Shown in pieces: positions 21,501 to 34,400 of a stretch of DNA of 64,000 nucleotides (positions are counted from its first letter, which is position 1; every line of letters begins with the position of its first letter). The DNA lies in the NCBI RefSeq assembly GCF_019649055.1, contig NW_026570257.1, forward strand, positions 682,001 through 746,000, given 5' to 3'. This DNA is from Paramacrobiotus metropolitanus. Taxonomy: Eukaryota > Tardigrada > Eutardigrada > Parachela > Macrobiotidae. Below the pieces are notes generated by a model. That model was not told the DNA's origin. It made no database searches and saw only the letters and a program-made list of their open reading frames with translations. The position numbers and the translations under genes are program-made.

Positions 21501-24361
21501 TTCACCAATCAAAGCGCGAACAACAAATCTGTCATGACACACACCTTGGCACAAGTATAATAATATAAAATATTAATAGGGGTCACATATAAATATTAAT
21601 TATGGTTCGCAGCATCCAGAATACTGAGCAAAGTTACGTATAAAAGACAATATTTCAATCCATTTTATTATATTCCAGGCGTGATTACGGCGTGGGTGCC
21701 TCGTCACAGATTCTGAGCATGGTAAAGGTCATGGCCTTTGCACTGACAGAAGGGAAAATTGCCGTGCACTGCCATGCCGGATTAGGTAAGACAGTCGGCA
21801 CTGTAAAGCGAAACATTTTTCCGTTCACTTCATATTCCTGACCTCATATTACGCCTGGAAAAGACCACGCAGCGTAATTACTGCCACTTCCGGTCGAAGG
21901 CGATCGAGAGCAATGTTTACTATGTATACGCACATCGATTGATCCTTTTAGCGCAATATGTTGCATACAAAATATTATATGTTTCCTGCATCCATTTATA
22001 TCAGACAAGGCATGCAGACGATGTGTTTACTGTTTGCACAGGTCGTACCGGAGTCATCATAGCCTGCTTCCTTATTTTCTCGCAGGGGCTTCCGGCCGAA
22101 GAAGCTGTACATTTGGTACGCACAAAAAGGTGAGCCGTTTGTTCCGCGAAATCGTTTTTGCCGAATAACCAGATTGTTGACCTCCAAAGAAAATGCATGA
22201 TTTATTCTTGTGCTACCATTCACGTACATCTTATTTCTGAGAGATGTTTCTATTTGCTATGCTGACCCCATAAAGCTCTGTAATAGCACATAAAAATACC
22301 GCTAACATCGTAGGACCAACGCAATTCAGTCGCGCCATCAACTGGAAGCGGTGGCAAAATTCGAAGTGTATTTAAAGGAAACCCTATGCAGTGTATTTCC
22401 GTATTCGCTCAAGTAAGCAATACCGCCTTGTTTATAACAGAAAAATTTTAGTATAAACGAGTGCTTTTGTCTTTGTAACGTTTTGCATAAGATTTGCTAG
22501 CCAAGCACGCGCAAAATTCAACTTCAATCGCGCCAACGCTTTTTATTAACCTTACTATAAATAAATGTATTAATAAAATTGCTGTTGCTTTAATTTATAG
22601 AGTATATTTCTTGGGTTAATCATATCCATTAATTGCTGATCTTCTCACTGTATCAGTTTGCAATTGCAGCCTGTAGTCCCTGTACAGATGTATCATACAG
22701 ATATATCTATACGATATATCAGTGCATGAAAAACCGTAAACGGCATTGTAAGTTTCAAGGTAAATATTTTATCGTTAATACTTGTACTGCATAGGGAATG
22801 AATGTATGCAGTGTGCACAGTCTACGATTTTAGTATGCACTCATGCCCGTTCGAGACCAGTATAAAATACGTACAACCCGCGCTTTATACTCTTTACACA
22901 AAAGCTTTACATGGTGTTATTATCTGTAATTATAAATATTTTGTCTGTAATTATATATATTTTGTTTGCAAAGCGCGGTGTTTTAATTATAACTATGTAA
23001 TATCAGCGAGTAATTTAAGCAATTAAAACACGTGTGTCCAAGAATAACTGCCATATGTTATGTACTTTGTAGAGATCCATCGCAGAACTTGGCTCTGGAA
23101 GACTATCTTCTCCGCCAACAGCATGTTCTCCACGGTGATGAAGCACGCACACACCGCTACATCCCCAAAGTGCGTCATTGTGGTTCTGCGAAAATTAGCA
23201 CTGACATACATGTATAACAAGAAATATTGATGACAACCGAGAGAGTGACCTTCAGGTGGTGGATATGCTGTTAACGTGTCTTGACACCGCCGTGGAAGGT
23301 ATGGCTTCCGGTGAGGATAGCGTGATAGCCAACTGTGACCTGGCCGATGAGTCGCCGGCGGCGGTGCAGCTGGCACACTCCCTAGCCAGACAGTCCATAT
23401 CCATCGAGGATACCGGCTTCCTGGCGGCCATCCAGCAGCACCGGGAGGATGTGAATTTTCTATTGAGTCTGGTGTTGTTGTGGATGGCGGCGTTAAAGGT
23501 GTGTGATATACGACGGAAGAGCTTAATAATTTTGTTATTGTAGGATTGTTATTGAAGAGATTAAGTTTTGATTTTATTCGCAATAATTTTAAAGGCGAGC
23601 ATCGCTTATTAAGTGCTTATTAATATTGCTCTATGCACATCAACATAGTCCAAACATTTAGCATCATCGTAATATACGAGTAATATATTTTTTGCAGCAT
23701 CCGTTTCTAAACGGAAAATTTCTACGGAAGCTTATCAAACGACGCACAACTCAGGCGGACCACTTCAACGTCGGCCAGGTAATTTGCACTGCATTTTACT
23801 GTCACTACTTTTATGCGAAAGACGGTAAATCAACTAGACTAGATCATAATATTGACATCTAATTCGACGTCCGTACGTTATATGGCTTATATTAACTATG
23901 TAGTCTGGAATAATTTCGTACTTCAGTAATACAAAGTGTACTACGAACATGCCTGTAAAAAGTACGAGTACAATACAGATGCAGTAATCGCACGTGGCGT
24001 TAACAGTAACTAAATATATTGGGCCAGTATGTTTCACTTTCACATAGTTGCAGAGGTAATTTTATTTATGCAGTACCTTTTATATATACACGCTACTTGT
24101 TTTTAGGGATATATGCAGACGCTACACCGTTTTGCCAGTTGTCTGCGGCATTACCAGTCGCTGAAGACTTCCAATCCATTCCAGCAGGACGTGCTTGCCG
24201 AACGGATAATGAACGCCCTAACGCACAATAACGACAAACTGACGCCCCAAAAAAGCCACTATTTATATGATAAATTGCTGCAATGCTTTTCCATTGTCGA
24301 AGAACCAATTGTATCGGTCTCCAAAGATGATGACAGTAATTCGTCCACGAAAAATGAATGA
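18556..24361 (+). CDS. PTPDC1: PTPDC1-like dual-specificity / protein-tyrosine phosphatase
   Basis: Ten exons: 18556..18869, 21132..21259, 21373..21394, 21679..21785, 22042..22129, 22314..22412, 23073..23169, 23256..23498, 23698..23778, 24107..24361; 477 aa with all phases consistent. The N-terminus contains CKYENEAYWAMDHQAIKG and ILAMARPST, the family hallmark before the catalytic domain. The P-loop is HCHAGLGRTG with nucleophile Cys186, and the general-acid loop is in YGWRDYG (Asp157). A C-terminal helical part follows, with DYLLRQQHVLHGDEAR. Vertebrate PTPDC1 is longer at its C-terminus (about 750 aa). Human PTPDC1 has been linked to centrosome and cilium control, so a cytosolic or centrosomal role is inferred. 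Exon 3 is only 22 nt. AATAAA at 24427. Confidence 0.92.
19243..19294. repeat. 26-bp direct repeat, two copies
   Basis: CATACGTTTATTACGTCCTC plus GGCAGT/GGCAGA occurs at 19243 and again at 19269 inside PTPDC1 intron 1. A recent local slippage or duplication; not coding. Confidence 0.75.
20085..20800. repeat. Diverged repeat pairing with 7640-9060 (lacks the Tc1-type insert)
   Basis: Lies in PTPDC1 intron 1. It shares blocks with 7660-7870 and with the sequence on both sides of the element at 8242-8966: TTTTTATGAATACTTTTCATAA joined directly to TGTGAGCATTTTGCAGGCAG, where the other copy has the element in between. Confidence 0.5.
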
Positions 24362-26363
24362 ACCTGCGATAAACAGTGATTAATTATGCCGCAAAATAGC
24401 GCTTTCCTTCTGCCTGTAAAATTTGGAATAAAGATGTGCTATAAAGTAAAACTTACCATTAAACGTATGTAAGAAATCGTTGTTGTAGAATATTGATCGT
24501 CACTTCTGATCAGGGTAATCCAAAAGATGATGCGGTACATCTAATCGGAATTTCCGGCATGTACAAACCGTTTTTTGTGCCGGTCAGTATCGTCTTATAA
24601 TTCGCGGGTGTACCGATGCGCGGATTGCCACTTGCCAGTTAGCTTCTTAGGTTTTTCTTTGCACCGTCAAAAAGGATGCATTAAAGCCACCTATGCTGAG
24701 AGCTGGAAGAAAGTAATCATCCATCGCAATAAATCTATTGTTCTGGGTGTTCGCTTTCTCGATCGTTCATGGCGACTGCGGCGCTAACTTGCTGAACACT
24801 AGCAAGCACTCTGCACTTCCGACGGATACGATCATACAGTACTAGAATACTATAGATATATCATCATATATGACAATGCGATGCAGTGTAACATTTGGTT
24901 GTCTTGCCGGAATTTATGGGCACTTTGCTCTGATTTTGATTATATTCAATGTCCGACTGTCGCGGGACCGGGTGATTCTCCATATATTTGACAATGTACG
25001 AGGAAGATACTGACCAACCGACCAATCCACTATAGCAACCATACAGAACCTCCGGCATCGTGGAAGCACAACTGCAGCATTTACCGGTATATAGGAAGTT
25101 TTCTCCACCACGCTACACGTCGTCGGCTTAAGGGGGACTAATTTATAATAAATACGTAAAAGTTCTTCACTTTCAGTTAAATTGGTGATCGTAGAATGAT
25201 AGTAACGCCATAAGTGAAAGTGCTATTAAGTAGGATATTTTTTACTTTACCGCATGCACGATAGTAAAATTTGTAATGGTGCATTTTAAACTTTAAAATT
25301 TAAAAAAAAGTAGAAAAACACACATTTTAATACACTTCTTTCACAAACAATACCTACATAATCATGCCAAAACTGGCCTCAGCTGGTGTAGCATGCTATA
25401 AATTAGTCCCCCTTAAGCTCGCATGCGCTGGAAAATCACTTTTAGGGATCGCATAGGAATTTCCTAACATATATATTGTGTATGCATGCTCAAAGTTTTA
25501 AATTAGTTTCCAATACAAATGGTAAATGAGTGCAAGTATTTTTGCAAAAAATTTTCGCGGCAGTCAGTAAAGCGAAGAGATCTAGAATAGTGTGTAAATG
25601 AGAGAATGGCATATCGCAGTGGCACCGCTTTTCACTTCCGGTTCCACTGGAACTGGCTGTTTTCAAGATTTGCAGGCTCTATTTGAAATTAATTTGGAGA
25701 ACAGAAGTCAGCAGATATTTCAGTGCTATGTACATATTTTAAAGCTTACATAATTCTTTTTGACAATATTACAGTATTAGAAAAAATAACTGTAGCCCAG
25801 GAAATAAGCGACAACGATTAACAAACTCTTAAACAAAAAAATTCGTATAGCGAAAATAATAATGGAATTACAGCCGCATTACCGCTTCCGGTTCCATTGG
25901 AAATACCATTCGGACGGCACGGACGGTTGCGAAATGCACCTGGAATGACTTTCAACTTTTCTCTGTTTTTCTGCGTTCTGTTTTCTTTTTTCGGAAATAT
26001 TTTGGACGGCTCTCTGGAGCCGTTGTTGAATAGTTAGGTCGCAATCCTGAATGCCAGATAAACGAACCAGTGTTGAGAATTATCTACCGGTGCTCTAATT
26101 CCAACGGGGGTTCGTGATCTTACGAAGCTTGCCAAGTATTGCACTGCTAGTAAAGTTGCGATGATGTCGTCATGCTTTCACTGCGACCCACACTAACCAC
26201 ATCTCGGATTTGTGATGAACAACGCCTCCATTGCGGATCGTACTTTCTCGTATCGCCACGCATTATCACAACGTTGATGGATGCCATTCGCCAACAGATA
26301 TGCTAGACCGCGACTCCTTACCTTCAAAATGCCCGTGCGATAAACCTTCATCATTATTTCTGC
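24362..26363. other. Intergenic between PTPDC1 and XKR genes
   Basis: Apart from the PTPDC1 poly(A) signal and the TTAA element at 25128-25416, I see no supported gene. A pyrimidine-rich CTTCCGGTTCCA(C/T)TGGAA motif occurs twice (near 25640 and 25890). The last few hundred bases probably contain the XKR promoter and 5' UTR; no clear TATA box was found. Confidence 0.4.
25128..25416. mobile_element. 289-bp TTAA-flanked MITE
   Basis: The left end TTAAGGGGGACTAATTTATA is repeated in reverse complement at the right end (TATAAATTAGTCCCCCTTAA). The interior is AT-rich with no coding potential. Its termini begin TTAAGGG like the palindromic family at 4236-4921, but the rest differs, so it is a separate miniature element probably using a related TTAA-specific transposase. 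Confidence 0.8.
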
Positions 26364-29059
26364 ATGGCGTCGTTAAATGTCCCGTTCAGCGCTCGTCAGG
26401 ACACCCCCAGTACGCCGTCCACCTCCACGGCCTTTCGCCCTAATCCCTTCGTCTTCCCGCCCACGGGGACCGATGACGCGCTGCACCCCGCGGACAGCAC
26501 GTCCCCCAATTCCTCCCCGGACTCCACCTGTCCCCTGGAGGAGGAGGCACGACCCCGTCGACCCAGTGTGCTGCCGTTGGAGCAGCGGGTGACGTCGTTT
26601 GGGGTCTCTCCCGGGGTGGTCAGTGTCATCTCCGATGGGGGTGTCGTGGAGAATGGCCGGAGTACGGTGATCGTGCGGACGCCTGCGGTGGAGATGGCGC
26701 CCTACCGGACCAGGATCTACAACGAACGACTGAACGGTAAGCTCAGCGCGCGAAGTGCACGATAATTTTGTACTACTGGAGGATGGTTCCCTAGTCAGTG
26801 CATGACAACTCTGATAATCGTAAACGATTCGTTGTGGAATGCTTTATGGTATTTCTTTTTCTGGAATTTTTGAGAGCTGTTTAATGCAGGATTCAAGATT
26901 CCTGCATATGTTAGACAGTACGTGAATCAACGTTTTTTTATGGAGCTTTTTTTCTGGCCTTTCTGTCGTCGTTGTCGTTAGCTGATGGGATTTTCCCTTT
27001 ACGAAATTATAGTCATTTCATTCTGGTTAGGTCGTAAGGAAGAAATTTTTAGTTATTTTGGCGTTTTTGTGAATCTGTATTGGAAAGCGGAGTGCATTTT
27101 ATTGTCAACTGCCTTTTGGTTGCAGATGGAGTGTCGAGCAATCCGTACCCGCGATTGGCCCCGTCGCGGCCCAAATACGAGCGCATGCATTCCGGTCGTC
27201 TGCCAGTGCCGTCCGTCGATCCCGATGCCATGGATGCTTTACCCATTAAGAAGCGCTACCGGATCCGCGACATGATTCTCACCGGATGGGCCATGATCAC
27301 GTATATCGCGGATATCGTAAGCGACTGGTAAAATTTCTTTGGACTATTTTTCTCGCATTTCGAATTATAATTTCAACTCTTTTCAGTGTTTATTAGTTTT
27401 TCGGCACTGTACTGTGATAATTATGATTAAAAAGTGTAGATATCGCTATATGGAGCGCTAATGGCGCATCGGGATAGTTATTGACGATGAGCCAACATTT
27501 TGACTACTCGCATTTCGCCGTTGTAGGTTCGTGGCGGTGGGATTTTATAACGATAACGATATTATATGGTTCGCGCTGACGGTGACGTTTATCCTGGTGC
27601 CGCATTTGTGCATGACGGGCTTCAGCTTGATTTGGTACATCCAGGACCATAAACACCATCCGTTGCGGACTTTATCGTGGAGGGATTGGATTATCAGGAT
27701 TATTGTCCTGTTCTTACAACTGGCTCCCATTATGCGGTAAGGAACGAAAAACTGCTACAGTGGAGACCGCTTTAACCTTTACGAATTAATTAAGTACTTA
27801 AGTAGCTGCGTCGGTACCTTTTTCTGAAAGTACGTGTAAATTATTTTCGTGATTTATTTAGCGATAGATTCGAACTGATGTGACTGTGTATTTCAATATT
27901 TCAGTATATTGTGATTTTGCTGTTTTTGAGTACTTTTTTTACTATCTGTACTATAGACAGTGGATTAAACGTAGTACGGAGTGTAAAATACACACATGCA
28001 ATCGTTCCTTACAACATGAATGTAATTAAATCAGGCTGGGAGAACGAAAGTTCACAAACGAAAGCCAGTTATTTTATTGCTGTTAATTTTTTCAGAATAA
28101 ATTGTTGTTCTAACTAACTGCAGCTAAAGATGCAGCATTGCAGATATCGCAAATTTTACCTTGTTAACATCATCGCGTTGTTATTATCTCATAGATACAT
28201 CGATTCGTTGCGCTACGGCTACAAATTCCGCAACTCCAGCGCCGGATCCCGGCTGGACCTGTACGAACTGCTTTGCTTCGAGAACGCCGACGCCGCCATG
28301 CTGCGTCTGGTCGAAGCCTTCATGGAAGCCGCTCCGCAGCTCGTCCTGCAGATCTACATCCTGGTGAAGAAACGCCTGGATTACGAGCGCTTCGATCTAT
28401 TACAAACCGTGCAAATCGTCTCCATCTTCATCTCCTGGTTCTCCCTGGCCACCGCCATGGCCGCCTTCCACCGCGCCCAACGCTACTCCCAACCTACCAA
28501 GGGCTCTATGTCCATCTGCGGCTCCTTGATGCAGTTAGCCTGGCATCTCTGCATTTTCGCCTCCCGCGTTATCGCCATCGCGCTCTTCACGGTGCGCTTC
28601 ACGTATTTCGGGATTATCTTCTGCGGCGTGCACATTCTGGTGATGATCGTGTGGATAATCAGCCAGAAGACGGATTTCTGCCCGAATAAGCCGCTGGAAG
28701 CGTGCTATGATGTGGCGGTGGGGTGTATCTATCTGTTCGCCTTTTTGAATGTGAAGGACGCGCGGACCCGGTGGAAGTATGTGGGGTACTATACGGTCTA
28801 TTATGTGGAGAATGTGGTGATGATTACGCTGTGGTTCACGCACACGGAGAATGTGCATTGGTTCCGGGTGCCGGCCATGGTGGCGGTGATTGTCGGGTTC
28901 TGGGTGGGGATCGGGTTTATGCTGCTGTATTATCAGCTGTTTCATCCCGCGGACGGGGTGCTGGTGAGGAAGTGGCGGATGCGGTATGCCGTCGCCGGGG
29001 AGGAGGTGGGCACGACCTGGCCGAAATGGTTCCGGGCGGTCGTCGATTGCTGTTTATGA
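26364..29059 (+). CDS. XK-related (XKR) multipass membrane protein
   Basis: Exons 26364..26736, 27126..27327, 27527..27736 and 28195..29059 give 549 aa. Residues 1-165 are a Pro/Ser/Thr-rich cytosolic tail; the membrane domain starts near IRDMILTGWAMITYIADIVSDW. Family blocks are clear: RYIDSLRYGYK, then ADAAMLRLVEAFMEAAPQLV, AFHRAQRY, and YYVENVVMITLW. XK-related proteins form multi-helix membrane proteins; some members are caspase-activated phospholipid scramblases that expose phosphatidylserine, others act with VPS13 lipid transporters. Which activity applies here is not visible, and no obvious C-terminal caspase site was picked out. It resembles the XKR4/6/7 group most. Chosen ATG is the first in the open exon. 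The end (WPKWFRAVVDCCL) is followed by tandem copies of the same DNA. Confidence 0.9.
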
Positions 29060-29345
29060 GAACGTGGAAAAATTCAACAAAACTTCTGGCAATAAACTCC
29101 TAAAAATTTTGCTGTGAATTGGACCGTTGGTTGTGGACTGCTGTTTATATGAGGGCGTCGACATGGAGAAAATCTTAAAAAAATCTCCTGAAAATTCAGC
29201 AGAATTATCTCGCAATCAGTTCATGAAAATTCTGCTGTGGATTGGACGGTCGGTCGTGGATTGCTGTTTATATGAGGGCGTGGACATGGAGAAAAATCCT
29301 AAGCGACAAATCTCCTGGCAATAAACTCCTAAAAATTCTTCTGTG
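29028..29345 (+). repeat. Tandem triplication of the XKR stop-codon region
   Basis: The last coding bases (GTCGTCGATTGCTGTTTATGAG) recur at about 29127-29155 and 29250-29278 as GTTGTGGACTGCTGTTTATATG and GTCGTGGATTGCTGTTTATATG. Each is followed by similar AATTC..CTGGCAATAAACTCCTAAAAATT-like 3' sequence. Units are roughly 90-125 bp. Each copy can still encode VVDCCL followed by YEGVDMEK in the later two copies. Beyond it, 29346-29990 holds no supported gene. Confidence 0.75.
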
Positions 29346-29993
29346 ATACGATATATTCTGGATGAATTTAACTGCCTTGAATCTGGATGTTCCTGATGGT
29401 ATCCTCACTATCCTGTGGATATTTACTCACTTTCTTGGGGTCTGAGAGGATGGATTGGTTTGGAATCTCCCGTCAATGGATTTCTCCGATACTGCAGATC
29501 TTTATCTTCCCGAGAATAATGTTTCCTGACTCATCAAAAGTTCTCCAGAGATGTTGTGAACTGTTTACAAAAGTATTATGAAATGTACCCGTGTATTTAT
29601 GAATCTGGCTTTTTTGCATCTGATTTCAGGTTTTAAACGTGTTGACTGTTGATGGTTTTGGACAGTTTTAGCATTATTTTGTGGCCTAAGCCGTTTAAGG
29701 GATATTTTCTTGTATAAACGTATGTCTCTGTTTAATTGTCTACGGTAGAGAAGTATGCTTATTTGTGCGCAGAATTTTAAAAAGAACCAGACATTTGTCG
29801 CTGCAGTGAACAGAGTGCCGTGTCTGGACCTGAATATGTACCTGATCTAACCATCAAACATTTACAGTTTGCTGAGATCAAAAGTCAGGATTTAATGCCC
29901 GTTAAAAATAAGTGCTTTAATATCAAACAAGTCTTGAAAGTACGAAATGGATTCTCCGCACAAAACTTTACGTAAAACTAAGAAAACAATTGC

Positions 29994-29998
29994 AAAAA
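29994..29998 (-). terminator. Pol III terminator of tRNA-Lys (minus)
   Basis: A run of five T on the minus strand two bases after the tRNA 3' end, the standard RNA polymerase III stop. Confidence 0.7.
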
Positions 29999-30000
29999 GT

Positions 30001-30073
30001 CGCCCTCCGGGGGGCTCGAACCCCCGACATTCAGGTTAAAAGCCTGACGCTCTACCGACTGAGCTAGGAGGGC
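30001..30073 (-). tRNA. tRNA-Lys (anticodon UUU)
   Basis: A 73-nt cloverleaf without intron: acceptor stem GCCCTCC/GGAGGGC with discriminator G; D-arm and A box TAGCTCAGTCGGTAGAGC; anticodon arm TCAGG-CTTTTAA-CCTGA, placing TTT at the anticodon; and B box GGTTCGAGCCC. The pol III T-run follows immediately. It differs from the second copy only by a compensatory acceptor-stem pair. Confidence 0.97.
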
Positions 30074-31188
30074 TTGTCTAAACATAACCGGCAATTTACA
30101 GAATAAGCCGTACTTTATTTAAGCGCGATATACTTGTATACTATATTCGAATAAATCGGGCTTAATTGCATGTAAATCAGCTACGGTAACAATAACTTAT
30201 AATTAATTACGATAAATTAATAACTTCGGGTTTTGCTAATAATTTTTTAGCGTTACTAATTTATTTTAACCCTTGCTTTTAAATCACCAGTTACAAAACC
30301 AATAACATCAGTCCTGTTTTTAAATTATCTGTAAATGCCGATGTGAATAGTTATCTGTCGTTAACAGTTACATGTTTATCAGTAATTGCACTTCAATTAA
30401 CTGCTGAGACTGTCAATACGCAAACCGCTGATGTACGCACTTCAACTAGTAATCGTATTTCAACTCGAAGTGAGTCCGAGTAATACAGTTTGTAAAAAAA
30501 CGTTAGCCAAACGTTAGGTATAAGCCAAAATTCGAACACATCCGTTCATCTAGCGGTACTTAACGTAAAACTAATGTTTTTCTCTGCAAGCTGTTTTTAC
30601 TCGGATATACTGTACAGGCTTTATTTAAGAATTTTTTAAAACATTAATTAGTTCCCCCTCCATTTCGACACACAGACATTTGAGGTTAACGCAACAATTT
30701 GAGGTTAATTAATCGTAAAATCGCGTAATTATTGTTATGTAGATGATAGATCGCCGTCTCATATAAGTTTATTTTGCGTGTAGCGCCCCTAAGACCATTG
30801 TTAGAACAATTCTCGATTTTATTGAGAAAGAATAAGGTATACTTCTACACGTATATATAGTAGAAGTATTGCAAGTTCCATCGTAATAGAAGGTGCATGA
30901 AACGATAGATGAGTCAGAGATTCAAAACCGATAACCACTTGCGAAGTTACGATCGCGATTACGAACATGCGCGGAAGGAAACAAACGCTAGGAATCACGC
31001 GACTCGTAGAAATCCAGTAAACGTTTTTTCATTTAATAAAAGTTGAAAAAGTTTTCGATGAAATATTAATACTACGGAAAAATATTAAGTTGTCCGTAAA
31101 CAAAATCGTTCCACTAGTTGAAAAATTAAAACGAGAAAGTAGTTTTATAAACACATTATTTAGCAAAACGTGTTCAACTGTTAGCTAA
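30074..31188. other. Spacer between divergent tRNA genes
   Basis: AT-rich, no supported gene. A short direct repeat TTTGAGGTTAA occurs twice near 30680-30710. Both tRNA genes are transcribed outward from this spacer. Confidence 0.5.
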
Positions 31189-31261
31189 GCCTTCCTAGCT
31201 CAGTCGGTAGAGCGTCAGGCTTTTAACCTGAATGTCGGGGGTTCGAGCCCCCCGGAAGGCG
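31189..31261 (+). tRNA. tRNA-Lys (anticodon UUU)
   Basis: A 73-nt cloverleaf: acceptor GCCTTCC/GGAAGGC with discriminator G, the same A box, anticodon arm (TTT) and B box as the copy at 30001-30073. The fourth acceptor pair is T-A here and C-G in the other copy, so both stems stay paired. No intron. Confidence 0.97.
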
Positions 31262-31263
31262 AC

Positions 31264-31270
31264 TTTTTTT
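31264..31270 (+). terminator. Pol III terminator of tRNA-Lys (plus)
   Basis: Seven T residues two bases after the tRNA 3' end. Confidence 0.75.
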
Positions 31271-31450
31271 GCTCCTGAAGCCTCCATTTTTATATTCAAT
31301 CCGCTGTTGACATTCCTTTTCGAGTCTAAGATGTAATTGTCTAAACACGCAGCAGCTGCCAATTGCAAACACGAACACCATCAAATAGACGCGCTGTAAT
31401 GCGATTAGCGTTATTTATATAGCGACACCTTTGCGCCATTAGCCATTAGA

Positions 31451-34400
31451 CTAAGTTCTCGACATTCTTCGTCCAGCCGCATCTGCCTTCATATCCCGCT
31501 CATCCTTGCGGAACGCCAGCTGATTTAGGGCAATCTGTCGCATCTGCACGATCGACCGGGCCATGTTGCCGTTGCTGTCCGCGGGCAGGCGGCTGAGCTG
31601 ATCCACGGTATCCACGGCGTCCATGGGACGGTGGGAACTAAGTTGCGCCAGGGCCATGCGCTCCCCGCTGACGAAATCCGTACAGCCGGTGGTTTCGAAT
31701 GCCCGCCGGAAGCATTCCGCCGCTTTGGGGTGGTTCTGGTTGCCGCAGTGGAATCCATCGTACATGTTGACCAAGTAGCCGGTGCGGTTGTATTCGATGC
31801 AGCGGAACATTAGCTGAGAGACGTCATCCCCGCGGTTGGACAGATCCAGCTGTTCGGCTAATAGCAGCCATAAGCGCTCCAAATATTCTGCATCCTGTAA
31901 AGTTACTCGTATTATTCAGTGACCTGCATGCTTAGAATCAACCGGCATTCTAATCCAGATATTAAGTCGATACCACCGTATAGCAACATAGGGTATATAA
32001 ATTGCAGAGCAGAGAATTATTTACTTAACCAGCGGAATATATTATTTTAACAACTAATTATATTTTTCATATTGTACAGTTTGCAGGTGATTTTTACTGC
32101 ACGCAATTAGCTTGCATTGTACTCGTATATTAAGTTGGCCATAGTTTTCGAAACTGGTTTTCACATTTTACGTATCTGTATGTACTCTTAATTAATCGTA
32201 AATGGCGTATTGCATTTCACCTGAAAGCTCCAAGGCATTCTTTCGTGTCTTCTCAATAATTCCAGAGCGCGGGGCTTTTCGTTTAGCAGCAGTAATACAG
32301 TAGCCAATATGTATGCGTTCATAGGCGGGATAACCTAAACAAAAAAAATCACAAAACCAAAATACTACAGTAAAATTGTATACTTCAATATTTTGCAACA
32401 TGTAATACCTTTTCGGTTTCCCATTTTTCTATTTTGCCGAGCAGTTCCGCCACTTGGGCTCGATCGCCTCGATACAGTATGGGCAGATATTCGCAAATCA
32501 TATAATCGTTGCTCCCTATCAAGAGTTTCGCTTTCTGCAAAAATTACGGTAATCAACTCGGGATATAAATCTTTATTCCCTTATTTCCGCAAAATAAAAT
32601 CAGTTACCTGCCCAATAACATTGCAGACATTTACAAGATCTGTCGCGGAGGCGGAAGTCGACGGGAGGTGTTGACTGCCCGGTAGCTCGAGATCCCAGTT
32701 GCAAATGACCTCGATAAGGTTTCGAGCACCATAAGCTGCAATGTCGGTTAACTCAACAGCCGGCATAATCAACTCCACTGCGCGTTGCGTCTGTCCACAA
32801 TACCGTGCACGCAATCCGTCGCACAAATTGAAGAGCACTTTGAATTCGGACTGACTGCGCATCTTTTCGTTTTCCTTAAATACAGACATATGAAAAAATA
32901 CGGGATCAGATTTGCGAGGCGGGAAAAACCTTGATTTTTACTTCTGCCATTTTATTACGGATTACACTAATGCTAAAATACGTGAGTAAACCAAAGCGAG
33001 TGTGTATAATTTCGCCGGCCATGCGTAGTACATAATCAACATAAACAAACAGTGGTACGATTAACATAAATATGCACTACAGTACATAAATTTACTGCGG
33101 TTCCCATACCAAAATTTATAACGACCGGTATTTGTTTTCCTATTTTTATTAATTATCGAGGTAAGCAGACCCCGCGAACGCAGCTTGTTGTTTGCTCTAA
33201 GCCAGCACCGCACTGATTTATTTTATTCACCTCGAGAAACGATTGCAGAACGTTCACTTGCCCCAGTCTCATCAATACCGGCGCCATCTCCGCCACAGTT
33301 TTCAGATCCTGTGGATATTTCTTCAGATACTCCTTGTAATACGCCACCGCCATGTCAAAATCTTTGCGGCGGAACGCAACTTCCGCCATTAAGCGAATGG
33401 TTAGTGGTTCGGTGGGATTCATTTTCTGGATTTCTTTGGCATAACGAAACGCTTCACTGGCGTCGTTGTTGAGGAGCAGTACACGGGCCAGCGTCTTGGT
33501 TACTGTCAGTTTATCCTCTTCGCGCAGCAGAGACCGCGACTGCTGCAGGATATCCACGGCGGACTGGTGATCGCCTTGGTTACAGTAAAGGTCACACAGC
33601 AACTGAAGCACCCTGGGAAGATATACCGAAACACTGACAAGCCGTATAACTTAGCTTTTTTTATAAGTGCTTCAACAAAGTTTGGTAAAGCCGGTAAACG
33701 TGCAGGTACATTTAATTAATTATCGAACACGATAACAAGATACGAATTGCTTATTCCACTAACTCAGTTAATGAGGCCGAAATTTCCGGGATTGCATCGG
33801 GATTTTCTCGCCGCGCACGCAGAAATATCCTGTATATAAATGAGAATGCCATTACACTATTATATACCAACTGTTAAAATCATCAAAGATGCAAGTACTT
33901 TTCCAGTTTTTCTTTTCCTTCTTTTAGTGTTGCAATTGTTTTATCGGTTAAACCCATCGCTTTGTATGTTTTTCCCAGTAACATAAAAGCGACCATCTGC
34001 TGCATAGCGTCAGCAAAACCTGTAAATTATTCCAGAACATGATTTTATGTATTCTGTAGCCGAAGCAATTTTACACAAAAGATGCAGTGACAAACCGGGA
34101 GTTTCGCTGGCGATGATTTCCTGCAACAGCAGTTCCGCTCGTTCCAGGCGTTTCAGTTTTAATAAAAGCCGGGCGAAGTCCAAGCGCACAGTCCGGTTAC
34201 CCTTCTTAACTGCCGCTTCGTAATAATTGACGGCATTGGCGAAGAGGTGGGTTTTCGTGTAGAACTGACCCATTGTGGCTTCCAAAACAGGGTTGTCCGG
34301 GTCGAGTTTCATCGCTGATTGGATCACTTGAAGAGCTTTGGTTGGCTGGAAACAGTGCGCATAAAACATTTTTATTGCGATATATAAAACATTTTTTTGT

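Noticed and set aside
23023-23583. 186-codon minus-strand open frame
   Set aside because: Antisense to PTPDC1 exons 7-8, whose plus-strand translation matches the family; the minus frame is a shadow.
28273-28945. Long frames of 136-138 codons on both strands, Arg/His-rich
   Set aside because: Out-of-frame readings of the GC-rich last XKR exon.
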